From NCBI RefSeq assembly GCF_011087585.1, contig NZ_VJOT01000073.1:1-64000 (forward strand): DNA of 64,000 nt. Reading direction: 5' to 3'. A program made the translations under genes and the position numbers. The notes under the pieces are model-generated. The model was not told the DNA's origin, did no database searches, and worked only from the letters and a program-made list of their open reading frames with translations. Positions 28,735 through 39,700 of the stretch are shown piece by piece (the stretch's first letter is position 1; the number at the start of each line of letters is the position of its first letter). The stretch is from Neochlamydia sp. AcF84. GTDB taxonomy: Bacteria > Chlamydiota > Chlamydiia > Chlamydiales > Parachlamydiaceae.

Positions 28735-29240
28735 CTTACGCAGACATGGAATTTCTCTGTAAAGTTTGCAATTCTTGACAGGCCATCTGCTTAGCTTTAA
28801 GGATTATTCTATATCCTAGAGCAAAATGATTAAGTGAAGTTTTGATTTTAGGAAATTCAAGCTTGCAATAAGCGATAAAAGAGGCAAAGGTATGGCCTCC
28901 TTGAAAACGAACGATTTTAATTGGAGACTTCTTAAGGCTAGTATTTTGCTTTATCGATTTTGTAATACTTTTCTAACTTACATCGTTTATGATGGATTTC
29001 ATAGATGCGATCAGCCTCATGACTTAAATCGTTAATCACCTGTGGAGAGCTCTTTAAGAACCGTCTTCGTTTTTGAAGGTCTTTGTGATGAGAGCTACGC
29101 AGAAGGCTAGTCCTTTAAGCCAAACTATCCTTTTATTTCCTCTTTGAAATTAAACGTATTTAAATTTTGATACTGTCCTTTTTTCCTTTGTTTTTTAGAG
29201 AAAGGTGTCCTTGCAGTGAGCATGCTTAACGAATAACCTT
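28735..29240 (-). pseudogene. Decayed transposase-like coding remnant
   Basis: The minus strand from about 28925 to 28743 reads SPIKIVRFQGGHTFASFIAY...LNHFALGYRIILKAKQ and ends QELQTLQRNSMSA then stop. Further upstream, in another frame, lies NDLSHEADRIYEIHHKRC. The pieces look like the end of a DDE transposase, but frames change and stops occur, and I cannot assign the family. Its 3' end matches the element end at 41530, which supports a mobile origin. Confidence 0.45.
28739..28788 (-). repeat. Dispersed element end, copy 1
   Basis: CTTACGCAGACATGGAATTT and the following ~30 bases match 41530-41579. Both sites include a shared GCAATTCTTGA block. On the minus strand both encode the same tail (QELQ-x-x-x-RN-x-MSA then stop), so they are probably ends of the same IS type. 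Confidence 0.65.
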
Positions 29241-29314
29241 CAAATTTGAGAATATCTTGTTTATCAATGGCCTGGCTGTTTCCAGGCATGAAAATCATTT
29301 AAGTAAACTTTCCA

Positions 29315-29755
29315 ATGGAATATTATGTTTGTATGGACATGTTAGAAAAAATTAAAAAAATCGAAGCTCTGATTGCGAGCAGCAAAAGTGAAGGTGAAAA
29401 GCATGCTGCTACCCTTGCTAAAAACCGAATTTTAGAACGACATAAGCAGGAACCAGCTGAAAAACCTCTTGAATATACAATTCGCCTTGGAAATGAGTGG
29501 AAGAAAAAACTGTTTGTTGCCCTTTGCAATAAGTTTCAAATTCGGACGTACCGTTATAAAAAACAGAAAAACACCACAGTTATGCTTCGAGCAACTCCAA
29601 CCTTTGTTAACAATACGCTATGGCCAGAATTTAATAAATATGCGGCATTGCTAGAAGATTTAGTTCAAGACATTATCAATGACTTAATCAATAAGATTCA
29701 TGAGGTCAAAGAGGAGGAGGTTGTAATTGCAGGAGAGTTGACCGAAACTTCTTAA
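29315..29755 (+). CDS. Small DUF2786-like protein
   Basis: The 146-residue protein begins with a KIKKIEALIASSKSEGEKHAATLAKNRILERH helix pair, resembling the N-terminus of DUF2786 proteins (often plasmid- or phage-borne, function unknown). It continues with WKKKLFVALCNKFQIRTYRY and an acidic helical tail. Starts at 29315 or 29336 are both possible; neither has a strong ribosome site. It lies between two transposase remnants, and its last 50 bases overlap the minus-strand IS66 remnant, so its C-terminus may have been altered by that insertion. Confidence 0.5.
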   Translation: MEYYVCMDMLEKIKKIEALIASSKSEGEKHAATLAKNRILERHKQEPAEKPLEYTIRLGNEWKKKLFVALCNKFQIRTYRYKKQKNTTVMLRATPTFVNNTLWPEFNKYAALLEDLVQDIINDLINKIHEVKEEEVVIAGELTETS

Positions 29756-30080
29756 GTCTTTTTTCATAAACCCCAGAGAGCCAAAATTTCAGATTTCGGC
29801 GAACATTTTCTTGGTACCGTTGAATTGCAATTAGAAAAATGTAGGGGTTAAGCTGATTGAGAGCGCAAATTTCCATCACGCCCATAAGGATGTCGGTAAT
29901 TTTAGCTCCAGTTTTATTGCGAAAGGAATATGCATTTTTGCGATTTAAAACAGCTTTTTTCATCATTTATCCTGCGATATTATTAGTTAAAGGAACTTCA
30001 GGAATACGCAGAAATAGGATAAATCCTTCCCCATGGATATATAGATAGAAAATCGCTTTACCCATGCTTCTATTTGGCTC
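29706..30080 (-). pseudogene. C-terminal remnant of a second IS66-type transposase
   Basis: The minus strand reads GFILFLRIPEVPLTNNIA, then an in-frame stop (29967-29969), then MMKKAVLNRKNAYSFRNKTG and ILMGVMEICALNQLNPYIFL. This is the IS66 C-terminal pattern (P-x-VPL-x-NN-x-AER...KKA-x-x-x-RKN-x-x-F...GA). It is a different subgroup from the element at 784-2301 and lacks the N-terminal two thirds. From 30081 to 30270 I see only AT-rich sequence. Confidence 0.8.
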
Positions 30081-30274
30081 ACCTTTCTTATCTTGAATAA
30101 AGCTGCTACAATATTTCTTTATCCTATTCATTGAAAAATAGTAGATAAATATTAGTAAAAATTTTGATAAATATTTGCACAAAAATTTAAATTCTAAAAC
30201 TCGCTTTTTCCTATATCATTTTTGAGGATGTCTACTTAAGCTATAAGAGATTTACCCACAAAAACTTCTCTACC

Positions 30275-30303
30275 TTGAATTTCTATGATGAATAAGTTAT
30301 AGT
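30275..30303 (+). promoter_or_regulatory. Candidate promoter for the murF-alr fusion gene
   Basis: TTGAAT (30275-30280), a 17-base spacer and TATAGT (30298-30303) lie 27 bases before the ATG. Based on consensus and spacing. Confidence 0.45.
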
Positions 30304-30329
30304 GCCTCTAACCTACTTACTGATTAGCT

Positions 30330-32855
30330 ATGGATCCATTTGACCTAAGACTCTGGGAAGGCTTTTCTGCAGCCCTATCTAGCCCTTGTATAGGCTCCCC
30401 TATCATTGATCAAATCTGTATTGACTCACGCTTAATTTCCTCTCCCCATGCACTATTTGTAGCTTTACCAGGACAGGTTGAAGATGGTCATCATTATGTT
30501 GAACAAGCAGCTATAGCAGGTGCACGCTTTGCAATTGTACGCAATGATTGGCAACCAGCCAAGTTACCTGCTATTAATCTTTTACGTGTTTTAGATCCTT
30601 TAAAAGCTTTCCAAGAGATAGCCACAGCCTATCGGCATCAACTTAAGTCCTTGATTGTTGGCATCACTGGTACGCATGGTAAAACAATGGTTAAAGATTT
30701 GTTACAGGCGATGATAGCACCTACCAAAAGAGTAATAGCATCTCCTGGTAGCTTTAATAGCCAAGTGGGCGTACCTTTAAGCATTCTCAACATCTCTCAA
30801 CAGCATGAGATTGCGCTGATAGAAGCAGCGGTGTCCCAAGATAATGAAATGGATCGCTTAGCAAAAATTATTCATCCTCAAGCCTGTATACTTACCCATT
30901 TAGGCAAAAAGCATCTGATTACTTTCGGCAACCAACAGGCCCTTGTAGCAGAAACTATTAAGCTTATAACTGTCCCTCCTGAAAATAAATGGGCCCTTAT
31001 CCCTCAAACTCCTTTTCTCGAGCCCTATTTAAAACAGATTAAAGCTCCTTACTATTTTTGGAATAAAGAAACTCCTTTTCTTCCCCATGCTCATCTTTTA
31101 AGCAAGCCTTACGAAGTTGAGATGCTCTATGGCATTAAATTTCCTTGCGGAACTTATTTAAAAGAAAGGGTTAATGCTGGCTTCTATTATTTCATGGATC
31201 TTCTTAACATTTCAGTTAAAGCTGCCTGGCTCCTGGGAGTCTCTGCTGAGGTAATCAAAGAAGTCCTTTGTAACTATATATTAGAGCCAATGCGCACAGA
31301 AATATGGAAGTCGCCAATAGGTGCAACATTTATTAATGAAACTTATAGCTCCGATCCTCAATCTGTTGATCAAGCCCTTAAACATTTTGAGCACTCTTCT
31401 ACTGAACATCGTAGGATATTTATTTTTGGTGGCATACGAGGAAAAAAAGAAAATAACACTTCGGAATATAGGCGCATAGGCCATGCTCTTATAAAAAATA
31501 AAGTGCAAATGCTAGCTTTAGTTGGCTCACATAATTTTCAAGAAATCATTAACATTGTTAACAAAACAAAAAGCCCTTTAGAAATTTGCCATTATAATAC
31601 CTATCGCGATGCCCTTGAGCAGATGCAAGCACATATACAATGCAATGACTATGTAGTCATCAAAAATGAACGTAAAGAACCATTAAATAATTTAATAGAA
31701 ATTTTTAATGATAGCATAGCCAGCAATCAATGTTTTATAAATCTTGCTGCTATACAATCCAACATTGCAACCATTCGACATAAGGTAGGAGCTAAGACGC
31801 GCCTTATGGTGATGGTTAAAGCGCTAGCTTATGGCACCGAGGAGATACGCATAGGAAAATTTTTATCGACCTGCGGGGTAGATATCCTGGGCGTTTCCTG
31901 TGTAGAGGAAGGGGTAGCGCTTAAAAGAGCTGGAATTAAGCAAACAGTTTTTGTGATCCATTCTTCTCTTTATGAAATATCAAAAATTGTTAAATGGGAG
32001 CTGGAAGTGGGGGTCAGTGAAAAAGAATTTATTACTGCCCTAGCAAACGAGGCTTCTAAACAAAATAAAAGCATTCGAGTACACTTGCATGTTGATACAG
32101 GAATGAATCGCCTAGGATGCTCAGCTAACAACGCCTTAGAGCTTGCGACTTTAATCAAAGATTGCCCCCATCTTATTTTAGAGGGCTTAATGACCCATTT
32201 TGCCTGTGCTGATGACCCGGCACAAGATTTTTTCACGTTCGCTCAAACGCAGAGCTTTGATGCGGTCATTGCTCAGCTAAAAAAACATCAGATTACAGCT
32301 AATTATTATCATGCCTCAAACTCAAGCGCTGTTGTTAGATTCGATTTTAATCAGTATAACATGGTTCGCGTGGGTCTAGCTATCTATGGACTCCATTGCT
32401 CAGAAGCTGCCCGCCAAGCAATGGAATTGCGGCTAGCTCTTACGCTTGTTTCAAGGATCGCAGGCATTAATTATTGCAAAGCAGGCGATACCATTAGCTA
32501 TGGCCGCAGCTACCGCGTAGAACGGGATAAACAAATAATCGCTGTTCTTCCTATTGGATATTTTGATGGTCTTCATCGCCATTACAGTGGAAAAGGGTAT
32601 GTTCTCATTCGAGGGCAAAAAGCACCTATGGTAGGAAAAATCTGTATGGATTTTATGATGGTAGATGTTACGGATATTGAAAATGTAGCCATTGGAGATG
32701 CGGTATTGATTTTTGGCGAGGATGAACATGGTCAATATCTTGCTCCTGAAGAAGTAGCTTTACAAGGAGATTCGATTGTCCATGAACTTATTACCTGTCT
32801 AGGGCCTCGTATTCAGCGCATATTTATCCATGAAGAAACTAACCAAAAAAGCTAA
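30330..32855 (+). CDS. murF-alr: Bifunctional MurF ligase / alanine racemase
   Basis: One open frame of 841 residues joins two enzymes of D-alanine use in peptidoglycan synthesis. Residues about 1-460 are MurF, which adds D-Ala-D-Ala to UDP-MurNAc-tripeptide. The ATP loop reads ITGTHGKT, followed by SFNSQVGVPLSILNI and INETYSSDPQSVDQAL. Residues about 470-841 are a PLP-dependent alanine racemase with the PLP lysine in MVMVKALAYG, HVDTGMNRLG, and the tyrosine region ISYGRSYR followed by LPIGYFDGLHR. This fusion is best known in Bacteroidetes, and the MurF half has that group's features. A promoter candidate lies just upstream. The stop codon overlaps that of the convergent epimerase gene. Confidence 0.92.
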   Translation: MDPFDLRLWEGFSAALSSPCIGSPIIDQICIDSRLISSPHALFVALPGQVEDGHHYVEQAAIAGARFAIVRNDWQPAKLPAINLLRVLDPLKAFQEIATAYRHQLKSLIVGITGTHGKTMVKDLLQAMIAPTKRVIASPGSFNSQVGVPLSILNISQQHEIALIEAAVSQDNEMDRLAKIIHPQACILTHLGKKHLITFGNQQALVAETIKLITVPPENKWALIPQTPFLEPYLKQIKAPYYFWNKETPFLPHAHLLSKPYEVEMLYGIKFPCGTYLKERVNAGFYYFMDLLNISVKAAWLLGVSAEVIKEVLCNYILEPMRTEIWKSPIGATFINETYSSDPQSVDQALKHFEHSSTEHRRIFIFGGIRGKKENNTSEYRRIGHALIKNKVQMLALVGSHNFQEIINIVNKTKSPLEICHYNTYRDALEQMQAHIQCNDYVVIKNERKEPLNNLIEIFNDSIASNQCFINLAAIQSNIATIRHKVGAKTRLMVMVKALAYGTEEIRIGKFLSTCGVDILGVSCVEEGVALKRAGIKQTVFVIHSSLYEISKIVKWELEVGVSEKEFITALANEASKQNKSIRVHLHVDTGMNRLGCSANNALELATLIKDCPHLILEGLMTHFACADDPAQDFFTFAQTQSFDAVIAQLKKHQITANYYHASNSSAVVRFDFNQYNMVRVGLAIYGLHCSEAARQAMELRLALTLVSRIAGINYCKAGDTISYGRSYRVERDKQIIAVLPIGYFDGLHRHYSGKGYVLIRGQKAPMVGKICMDFMMVDVTDIENVAIGDAVLIFGEDEHGQYLAPEEVALQGDSIVHELITCLGPRIQRIFIHEETNQKS

Positions 32856-33757
32856 ATCTCTTGCGCAAGAAGTTGAGGAAGCGCTTTTTCAAGGTTACTA
32901 TGGAGAAACGTATAGCCCGAATCGATTAATTTCGAGCATGAAACGTGTTGACTGGATAAAAGCAGCTCATCGGCTTTTTCACCCAATAGGAACCGTAAGA
33001 CAAAGCTGGGAAGAGATAAAAGGGTAGGTCGGCCGAGTGCTTTTCCTAACGTTTTAGTAAATACATGATTAGTGACAGGGTGCGGAGCCACCACGTTAAT
33101 AGGTCCTTTCAATTTTTCTGCTTTCAAAATATGTAAAAACACAGCAAGAACATCTTCTAAGCTTACCCAGCTCATATATTGCTGTCCCGATCCCATTTTA
33201 CCGCCAATTCCCCATTTGAATCCTAACAACATTTTCGCTAAAGATCCCCCTTTAGGACTAAGGACGATTCCAAAACGCAGGCAAGCTACACGCACATCCA
33301 TAGCTTCTAGGGCGTGTGTAGCTTTTTCCCATTCTTCGCAAACGTGAGCTAAAAATCCCGTGCCATTTGAACTCTCTTCCGTCAGAAGAAGCTCTCCCCT
33401 GTTGCCATAATAGCCAATAGCAGACGCATTAATAAAAAGCTTAGGAGGATTTTTTAAGCGAAAAAAACAACTTGCAAGAGTACGAGTGGCCTGAAGGCGG
33501 CTTTCAATAATAGATTTCTTTTTAGCTTCTGTCCAACGTCCTTTAAAAATATTATCACCGGCTAAATTGATAATTCCTTCAATCCCCTCTAGGTCGTTAT
33601 CACTAATGGCTTCTTTTTCAGGAGCCCAGCTTATTTCATTTTCAGCTAAACCTGCGTTTTTACGCACTAGTATCTTTACATCATGGCCTGCTTGCGTAAG
33701 GGCTAAAACCAAGTTTTTCCCTATAAACCCGGATGCACCAGCCACCAAAATTTTCAT
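32852..33757 (-). CDS. TIGR01777-family NAD-dependent epimerase (YfcH-like)
   Basis: The 301-residue extended short-chain dehydrogenase-like protein has the nucleotide-binding motif GASGFIGKNLV at its N-terminus, followed by the family signatures IINLAGDNIFKGRWTEAKK, NASAIGYYGNRGE and CLRFGIVLSPKGGSLAKML. The C-terminal DUF1731-like tail carries RPTLLSLPSFVLRFLLGEKA. The family is widespread but its substrate is unknown. The end overlaps the convergent racemase gene by four bases. The thioredoxin-like gene lies 21 bases upstream on the same strand, so they probably form an operon. Confidence 0.88.
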   Translation of the reverse strand: MKILVAGASGFIGKNLVLALTQAGHDVKILVRKNAGLAENEISWAPEKEAISDNDLEGIEGIINLAGDNIFKGRWTEAKKKSIIESRLQATRTLASCFFRLKNPPKLFINASAIGYYGNRGELLLTEESSNGTGFLAHVCEEWEKATHALEAMDVRVACLRFGIVLSPKGGSLAKMLLGFKWGIGGKMGSGQQYMSWVSLEDVLAVFLHILKAEKLKGPINVVAPHPVTNHVFTKTLGKALGRPTLLSLPSFVLRFLLGEKADELLLSSQHVSCSKLIDSGYTFLHSNLEKALPQLLAQEI

Positions 33758-33778
33758 TAAAATTCCTTTGAACGTACC

Positions 33779-34360
33779 TTAGACAAGGTCACAAGCATCG
33801 CTTGGCATCCAATGACGCTCTTTACCTTCCCATTTAATATTGCAGCCTATTGGATTTGTTAAAGGCGTAGTTACAGATCTACCCGCCAGATGCTCGGCTA
33901 GGGCCTTCTCTAAATCATTTTGCCTCATCTTAGAGGTATCTTTAGGACTGTCAACTCCTCTACCCGTGTAGATGAGCTTGCGCTGTTGACCAAAAACAAA
34001 AAAATGAGGGGTGCGCAGGGCCCCATAGGCTTTAGCTACTTCCTGAGAAGCATCGTAAAGATAATACCAAGGAAAACGATGAATTTGCATTCTCTCCTGC
34101 ATATGCTCAAAGGAATCGGCAGGAACCGTAATCGCGCTATTGGAGTTAATACCTACAAAAACTACTCCATCGCTTTTGAACTTTTCAGCTGTCTGGCGAG
34201 TCACTTCATCGGATCCTGTCACGTAAGGACAGTGATTGCATGTGAAGAAAATGACTAGGATAGAAGCAGAGTCAAAATCTTTTAAGGAATAGTTTTTTCC
34301 ATCCGTGGCTGGCAAGCAAAAATCTGGAGCCGAGGCTCCTATAGATAGAGTAAATGGCAT
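33779..34360 (-). CDS. Thioredoxin-like / AhpC-TSA family protein
   Basis: The 193-residue protein has the peroxiredoxin/ResA-type opening [19 protein letters not shown], then [19 protein letters not shown] with a CNHC redox pair, and a thioredoxin-fold remainder ([20 protein letters not shown]). No signal peptide is evident, so it is probably cytoplasmic. Related proteins are annotated as thioredoxin-family or thiol-disulfide isomerase-like of unknown substrate. It is first in a likely two-gene unit with the epimerase. Confidence 0.85.
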   Translation of the reverse strand: MPFTLSIGASAPDFCLPATDGKNYSLKDFDSASILVIFFTCNHCPYVTGSDEVTRQTAEKFKSDGVVFVGINSNSAITVPADSFEHMQERMQIHRFPWYYLYDASQEVAKAYGALRTPHFFVFGQQRKLIYTGRGVDSPKDTSKMRQNDLEKALAEHLAGRSVTTPLTNPIGCNIKWEGKERHWMPSDACDLV

Positions 34361-34584
34361 AGATAAAGCCTTTTTTAAATTTTATTTGAGTATCAGAAAA
34401 AATTTAAAAAAAGTCAATTTTATATACAGAACATTATGTAAATAATCGATTAAGCCTACTAACTTTCCTCAATTCTCCCTTAAAAGCTATTGGTAAAGCA
34501 AAAGCGTCATTTTCTAAGTAATTTTGTTAAATAGAAATCTAAGAGAGGAATTAAAATGGCTTTTAGAGCAAAAGAATGAATGAG

Positions 34585-36012
34585 CTAGTTCTTTATTTCT
34601 TGAAAAGCTGCCAGTGCTTTTTCCCGGGCTTTTGCATGATCCACAATAGGCTTTGGATAAGTAACTCCTAGCTCTATGCCTGCCTCCCTTAATGTTTTTT
34701 CTGGAGCTTCCCAGGGCTTATGAATCCATTCATTAGGTAAAGCGGCAAGCTCTGGCACCCACTTCCGCACAAAATCTCCATTGGGATCAAATTTTTCTCC
34801 CTGCGTGATGGGATTGAATATCCTAAAATAAGGCGCAGCATCTGCGCCGCAACCTGCTACCCACTGCCATCCTAAGGTATTATTGGCTAAATCTGCATCT
34901 ACAAGGGTATCCCAGAACCAAGCAAAGCCTTCTTGCCATGCTATCAATAGGTCTTTGACTAGAAAAGAACCTACAATTAACCGTAAACGATTATGCATCC
35001 ATCCGATTTCCCACATTTGCCGTATACCTGCGTCAACAAAAGGATAGCCAGTCTGGCCTTTCTGCCATGCTTTTAAATGATCAGGACTATTATCCCAAGG
35101 AAATTGATTAAACTCATCTCTTAAAGGTTCCTTAGAAGTATGAGGAAAATAATAAAGAAGGTGATAAGCAAATTCTCTCCATCCTAATTGCCGCAAGTAG
35201 GCTTCAACTCCTTCTTTACTAAGATCGCATTGCTCTTTAATGGTATGCCAAATTGTACGAGGGCTTATCTCGCCAAAATGCAGGTAAGGAGAAAGGCGTG
35301 AAACTCCTGGCAAATCGGGCCTATCTCTTAGATCCTTATATTCGTAAATAGAATTTTTTATAAAATCCATTAGAGCTTTTTTTGCATTTAAAGATCCAGG
35401 CTTCCATGTGGCTTGAATACCTTTATCCCAGTGAATATGAGGAAGAAGGTTAAGCTCATCGATATGCATGCTATCTACCCGAACAGAAACAAGTTTTTTA
35501 CTAGGTTTCCAGGCAAGAGGAAGTGGAGGATCAGGCAATTTTTGACAAGCTTTCCAAAAAGGAGTAAAAACTTGAAAAGGCTTTTTTTCTTTGTTGAGAT
35601 TAGTCCAAGGCTCGAAAAGCAAACTACTATTAAAGCTTTTAGTTTCGATGCCTAATTCATGAAAATGGCTTTTTAGAAGCGCATCCCTTTTAATAACGGC
35701 CGGTTCATAACGCCTGTTCCAAAAGATGGATGTGCTACCTGTAGACTGGCAAAGTTCTTCTAAAATTTTTTGCGTATTGCCTGCACGGATAACTAAATGC
35801 AGATCATTTTTTAACAATTCATCAGCTAGACTTTGTAAAGAGTGATGCAACCACCAGCGTGAGGCAGCACCTGGCGGCCAATCCCCTTCTTCCTCGGGAG
35901 AATAAATGTAAACAGGAAGAATAGAGGCTCCTTTTTGAAGGGCAGCCTGTAATGCAGGATTATCTTCTAAACGAAGATCTTGTCTAAACCAAATAATAGT
36001 AGAATCAGTCAT
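34585..36012 (-). CDS. phrB: Deoxyribodipyrimidine photolyase (class I)
   Basis: Light-driven repair of cyclobutane pyrimidine dimers. The 475-residue protein has an N-terminal antenna domain (IIWFRQDLRLEDNPAL) and a C-terminal FAD domain with RLSPYLHFGEISPRTI, GWREFAYHLLYYFP, YPFVDAGIRQMWEIGWMHNR and WQWVAGCGADAAPYFRIFNP. All the usual photolyase signatures are present, so it should be functional. It stands alone, with short AT-rich gaps on both sides. It is unusual for an intracellular symbiont but is known in environmental chlamydiae. Confidence 0.95.
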   Translation of the reverse strand: MTDSTIIWFRQDLRLEDNPALQAALQKGASILPVYIYSPEEEGDWPPGAASRWWLHHSLQSLADELLKNDLHLVIRAGNTQKILEELCQSTGSTSIFWNRRYEPAVIKRDALLKSHFHELGIETKSFNSSLLFEPWTNLNKEKKPFQVFTPFWKACQKLPDPPLPLAWKPSKKLVSVRVDSMHIDELNLLPHIHWDKGIQATWKPGSLNAKKALMDFIKNSIYEYKDLRDRPDLPGVSRLSPYLHFGEISPRTIWHTIKEQCDLSKEGVEAYLRQLGWREFAYHLLYYFPHTSKEPLRDEFNQFPWDNSPDHLKAWQKGQTGYPFVDAGIRQMWEIGWMHNRLRLIVGSFLVKDLLIAWQEGFAWFWDTLVDADLANNTLGWQWVAGCGADAAPYFRIFNPITQGEKFDPNGDFVRKWVPELAALPNEWIHKPWEAPEKTLREAGIELGVTYPKPIVDHAKAREKALAAFQEIKN

Positions 36013-36783
36013 ACCTAATTTATAAATTAAAGGTTATTTAGATGCAACGCCTACTTCTATCTAAAAAATATAAAGGGGTTATTTTCTTTTTACAAGTAAT
36101 TGTAAAGAAGCAGATTAAATAGACCTTTGAGCAAAATAGAATTATCAACATCAAGCTTAAGGCTCATCGTAGAAATAAGCGAAGATTTAATTAAAAAAAT
36201 ATTTACCTCTTCACAAGAATATTTGTGCATTTTAAATATTTTTTTACTTTGTTCATTTTCTAGTGAAATAAGCTTTTAGCTTGATGGTCACACTTGTGAT
36301 ATTTAACTAAAAACCGCATGGTTACCTATCGCCTTGCCTATCTATTATGATCAGCCAAAGCCATACATAAAGTGCTAATTTTTTTTATTCAATTGGGGGC
36401 CAAATTAAATGAGTGCTTCGCAAGCGTACTCTTAGAGAGGTATAGACTAGCAATTAGGGATTCAATTTTTTCCTATACATATTAAATTTTATATGCTTTT
36501 TTGTAATTGTAAGAGCAATAGCACTTAAAAAGTCATCATGAGGTTAATTAGATCGTTCAGTTATGAGAAGGGAATGGAACAGCAAACAAAATAAGAGAAT
36601 AACGCGAATGGATATTTAAAAAGAAAAAAAATTAAAAGAAAAAAATATTAAACTTTAATTTATGGAAATTAAAATTAGCATTCATTTAAAATGATTTACT
36701 AAAATTTAATAATAAACTAAAAAGATTACAAGTAATATTACAAACTTCTTGAAATACCCTAAAGCTAGAATCAGGATAAGCGA
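36013..36783. other. 770-bp AT-rich intergenic region
   Basis: No gene, RNA or repeat is recognised. It is very AT-rich towards the large gene at 36784, which has AGGATAAGCG just before its ATG as a possible ribosome site. It could hold the promoter of that gene, but no clear consensus pair stands out. Confidence 0.5.
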
Positions 36784-39700
36784 ATGAATGTAGAAAATTT
36801 ACCTATTACACCTTTCATTTTTACTGCATTTAAGAAAATAGAAAAAGAAAAACAGCCTTGTCTGAAGCTAGGCCCTTATGCAGAGATTAGGTTAAAAATT
36901 TTCGAAAAATTAGAAAAGCAAGAGTTGTGCAAAGCACGATTGGTTTGTAAAGAGTGGAAGCAGCTAATTGAACAAACTGAGGAATTGAAAAGCTTTCATG
37001 CAAAAAAAGTGGGGGCTAAATCACCAACAGAAAAGCAACAAGCTAGCTTAGCTTCTAGCCAATGGGACAAACATAGAATAGCTGAGTGCTTATGGCAGGA
37101 TTGTTCAGCTATTATTAGTGAGTCCATGATAGCAAAAGTAAATACTGCGGCTGAATATCTAAAGAAGGAAGGATTTGAATTAAAAGGTGTTCCCAGTGAC
37201 GGCGACTGTTTTTTTAGCGCTTTTTTAGGAAGTTATGCTCTCCTTTCTAGAAAAATCCCTTTGCTAGACGATCAAGAAAACAAAATCTCCTATTTAAGAG
37301 AAGCGCTTTCAAGCATCATCAGGCATACGAATAACGAAAGAGCAGGAGAAATAATAGGAAAAGGAACTTGGGTAAGCGGCTTAGGTGAAGGAGATCTGCT
37401 AGCTTCGGCTTTATCTATTCCTATAAGATTGGTGACAGTTAATGAGGAACATTTGATTTGTGGTGTTAATGATATGCTTATCCCCCCAAGAAAGGGAATA
37501 GCTGCAGCTGAGACAGCCCAAGAATGGGGCACTATTCCTGATAAAGAAAGATCTAAAGAATATATCTTCATTATAGATTTGGAGGGTCATTTTATTTATG
37601 CTCAAAAGCCTTCAAAGCCGGATTACTTTCTTCTTGTAGAATCAGCAACTTCCTCTACTCTTCTTTCAGGTGAAAACCCTTCTTTTTCTCTTCATATAGA
37701 AGCTAGAATGAATAAAGTTAAAAGATTTTCCCTTACAGAACAGGATTTTAATGAGGCTGGTAAGCAAGAAGTATTTGATCCCTCCAATCCTTTAGCTACC
37801 CTACCCTTAAAAATTTTCCAACGAATTTTCCTCTCTTTCAACAGTTTAAACGATGATGAATTAAGGAAGGTTCTTAATGCTAAAAGCTGTGCTCGCGTGT
37901 TTAAGCAGCACCTACCCAGCAAGGTTCAGTTGTTGATACATTATCAACCTCAAAAATTGCCAGAGTATCTTGATAAAATTGCTGAGTATCTAGACAAAAT
38001 TGTTTATTCGATAGAGGAAAGCAATAATTTTTTAATAAAGTTTAAGTTAGAAGAAGCAGAAGAAGCCTATACGCTAGCTTTAAAGCTCGCCGTTCAAAAA
38101 AATGATCCTATCCAAGAAAGTGTCTGCATAGAAAAATTAGGGGATGTTTATATAGGCAAAGGCACCCCTGAAACGCTTTTGCAAGCGGCAGGACTTTACA
38201 ATTATGCTTTACGCCTTGCTCCCCAGGAGCGTCAAGAAATTCTTAGAGATAAGCTTTCTAGAGTTCAAAATTTACTTATTAAAATTTGTAACGGCAAATC
38301 TTTAGAATCACAGATAATAAAGAAAAAAATCGGTGACAACCGTATAGTATTGAAAAATTTTAGAGAGGAAATAGAGAAAAAAATTCAACGTCTGACAGGA
38401 ACTCCTTTTTTCCACGAAGTGAAAGAGCTTTACAGTAATATCGCTCAGAATATAAAGGCTTTTTTTAGCTCCCTAGTTAACCAGGCGATCGATGTTTTAG
38501 GCCCTGCGCCTTGTGAATATGCCATGATAGGCTTTGGTTCCCTAGCTAGGGAAGAGATGACTCCTTATTCCGACCTTGAATTTGGCATTCTTATGCAAAC
38601 AGAGAATCCAGAAAATAGAGACTACTTTAAGCGTCTGACCACTCTAATTCATTTAAAAGTCATTAATTTAGGAGAAACTATTCTTCCTGCTCTAAACATT
38701 CCCTGCCTAAAAGCTATAGATTTTTTTGATGGCACTACGCCACGAGGCTTTGCCTTCGATGGAGCTGGAGTAGAAGGAAAAGGCTGTAAAACTCCTTTCG
38801 GCAATAGTAAAACATTTGAGCTTATCCAAACTCCTGAAAAGATGGCTCAATATATTGCTAAAGATGAGGATGGACAGTGGTGGCATGATAAAGAACCTCA
38901 TCTTCCTATGGAGCTTTTAACCTTTACCCATCTAATAGGTAGCTATGCATTAACCGAGCAATATAGGCAAAAACTTCAGAAAAAACTGGGTATTTTTTTC
39001 CAAACAGATCTTAGCCTTCGGCAGTACTTAGCCAAGCAACACCTTGTGGTAGCTGATATGGAAGCTTTTAATCCAGGAATGGGCGATTTAAGTAGGCAGG
39101 GAATGCTTTTCAAAGTTAAAAATGATTTTTATCGCTTTCCTCATTTGGCTTTGGACCGGTTAGCCCTTCTCAAAAAAGTAATGGCTTCCGATACTTTTAC
39201 TAGGATTGACCAGCTGAACAAACTAGGAATTATAACGGCTGGCGCCGCTAATAAATTAAAAGAGTGGATGAGCATAGCGCTATTTATGCGCCTTAAGACC
39301 TATTCGCATTATCAAGCACAACAAGAGATGATGAATCCGCTGATTAAACCCTTTGGCTTCGACGAACCGGAACTCATCATAAAGCAGTTTGCTTTAGATC
39401 AGGAAACCTTAAGCAAAGTAAAAAATATTTACCGTATTTTTATTCCCTTTTATAAAGCCCTGCAAGAATTTTTAGAGGGTCGCGAAGACAGCCTTAGATC
39501 TTCAGATTTAGACGATAACTCGTTACAAACTCAAGGTAATATAGCACTACGACTTTTTCAGCTCGAAGAAGCAAAAAAATATTACAAATTAGCAAAAAAA
39601 GAAAATCCAGTAGATCCACATATATTAGGTTATCTGGGAAGCATTTATAATGCTCAAGGTAAACTGAATAAAGCTACTATGCATGTCAAAGAAGCTCTCA

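Noticed and set aside
32830-33027. 65-residue plus-strand frame after the racemase stop
   Set aside because: It lies antisense to the C-terminus of the TIGR01777 epimerase and begins inside the racemase gene in another frame.
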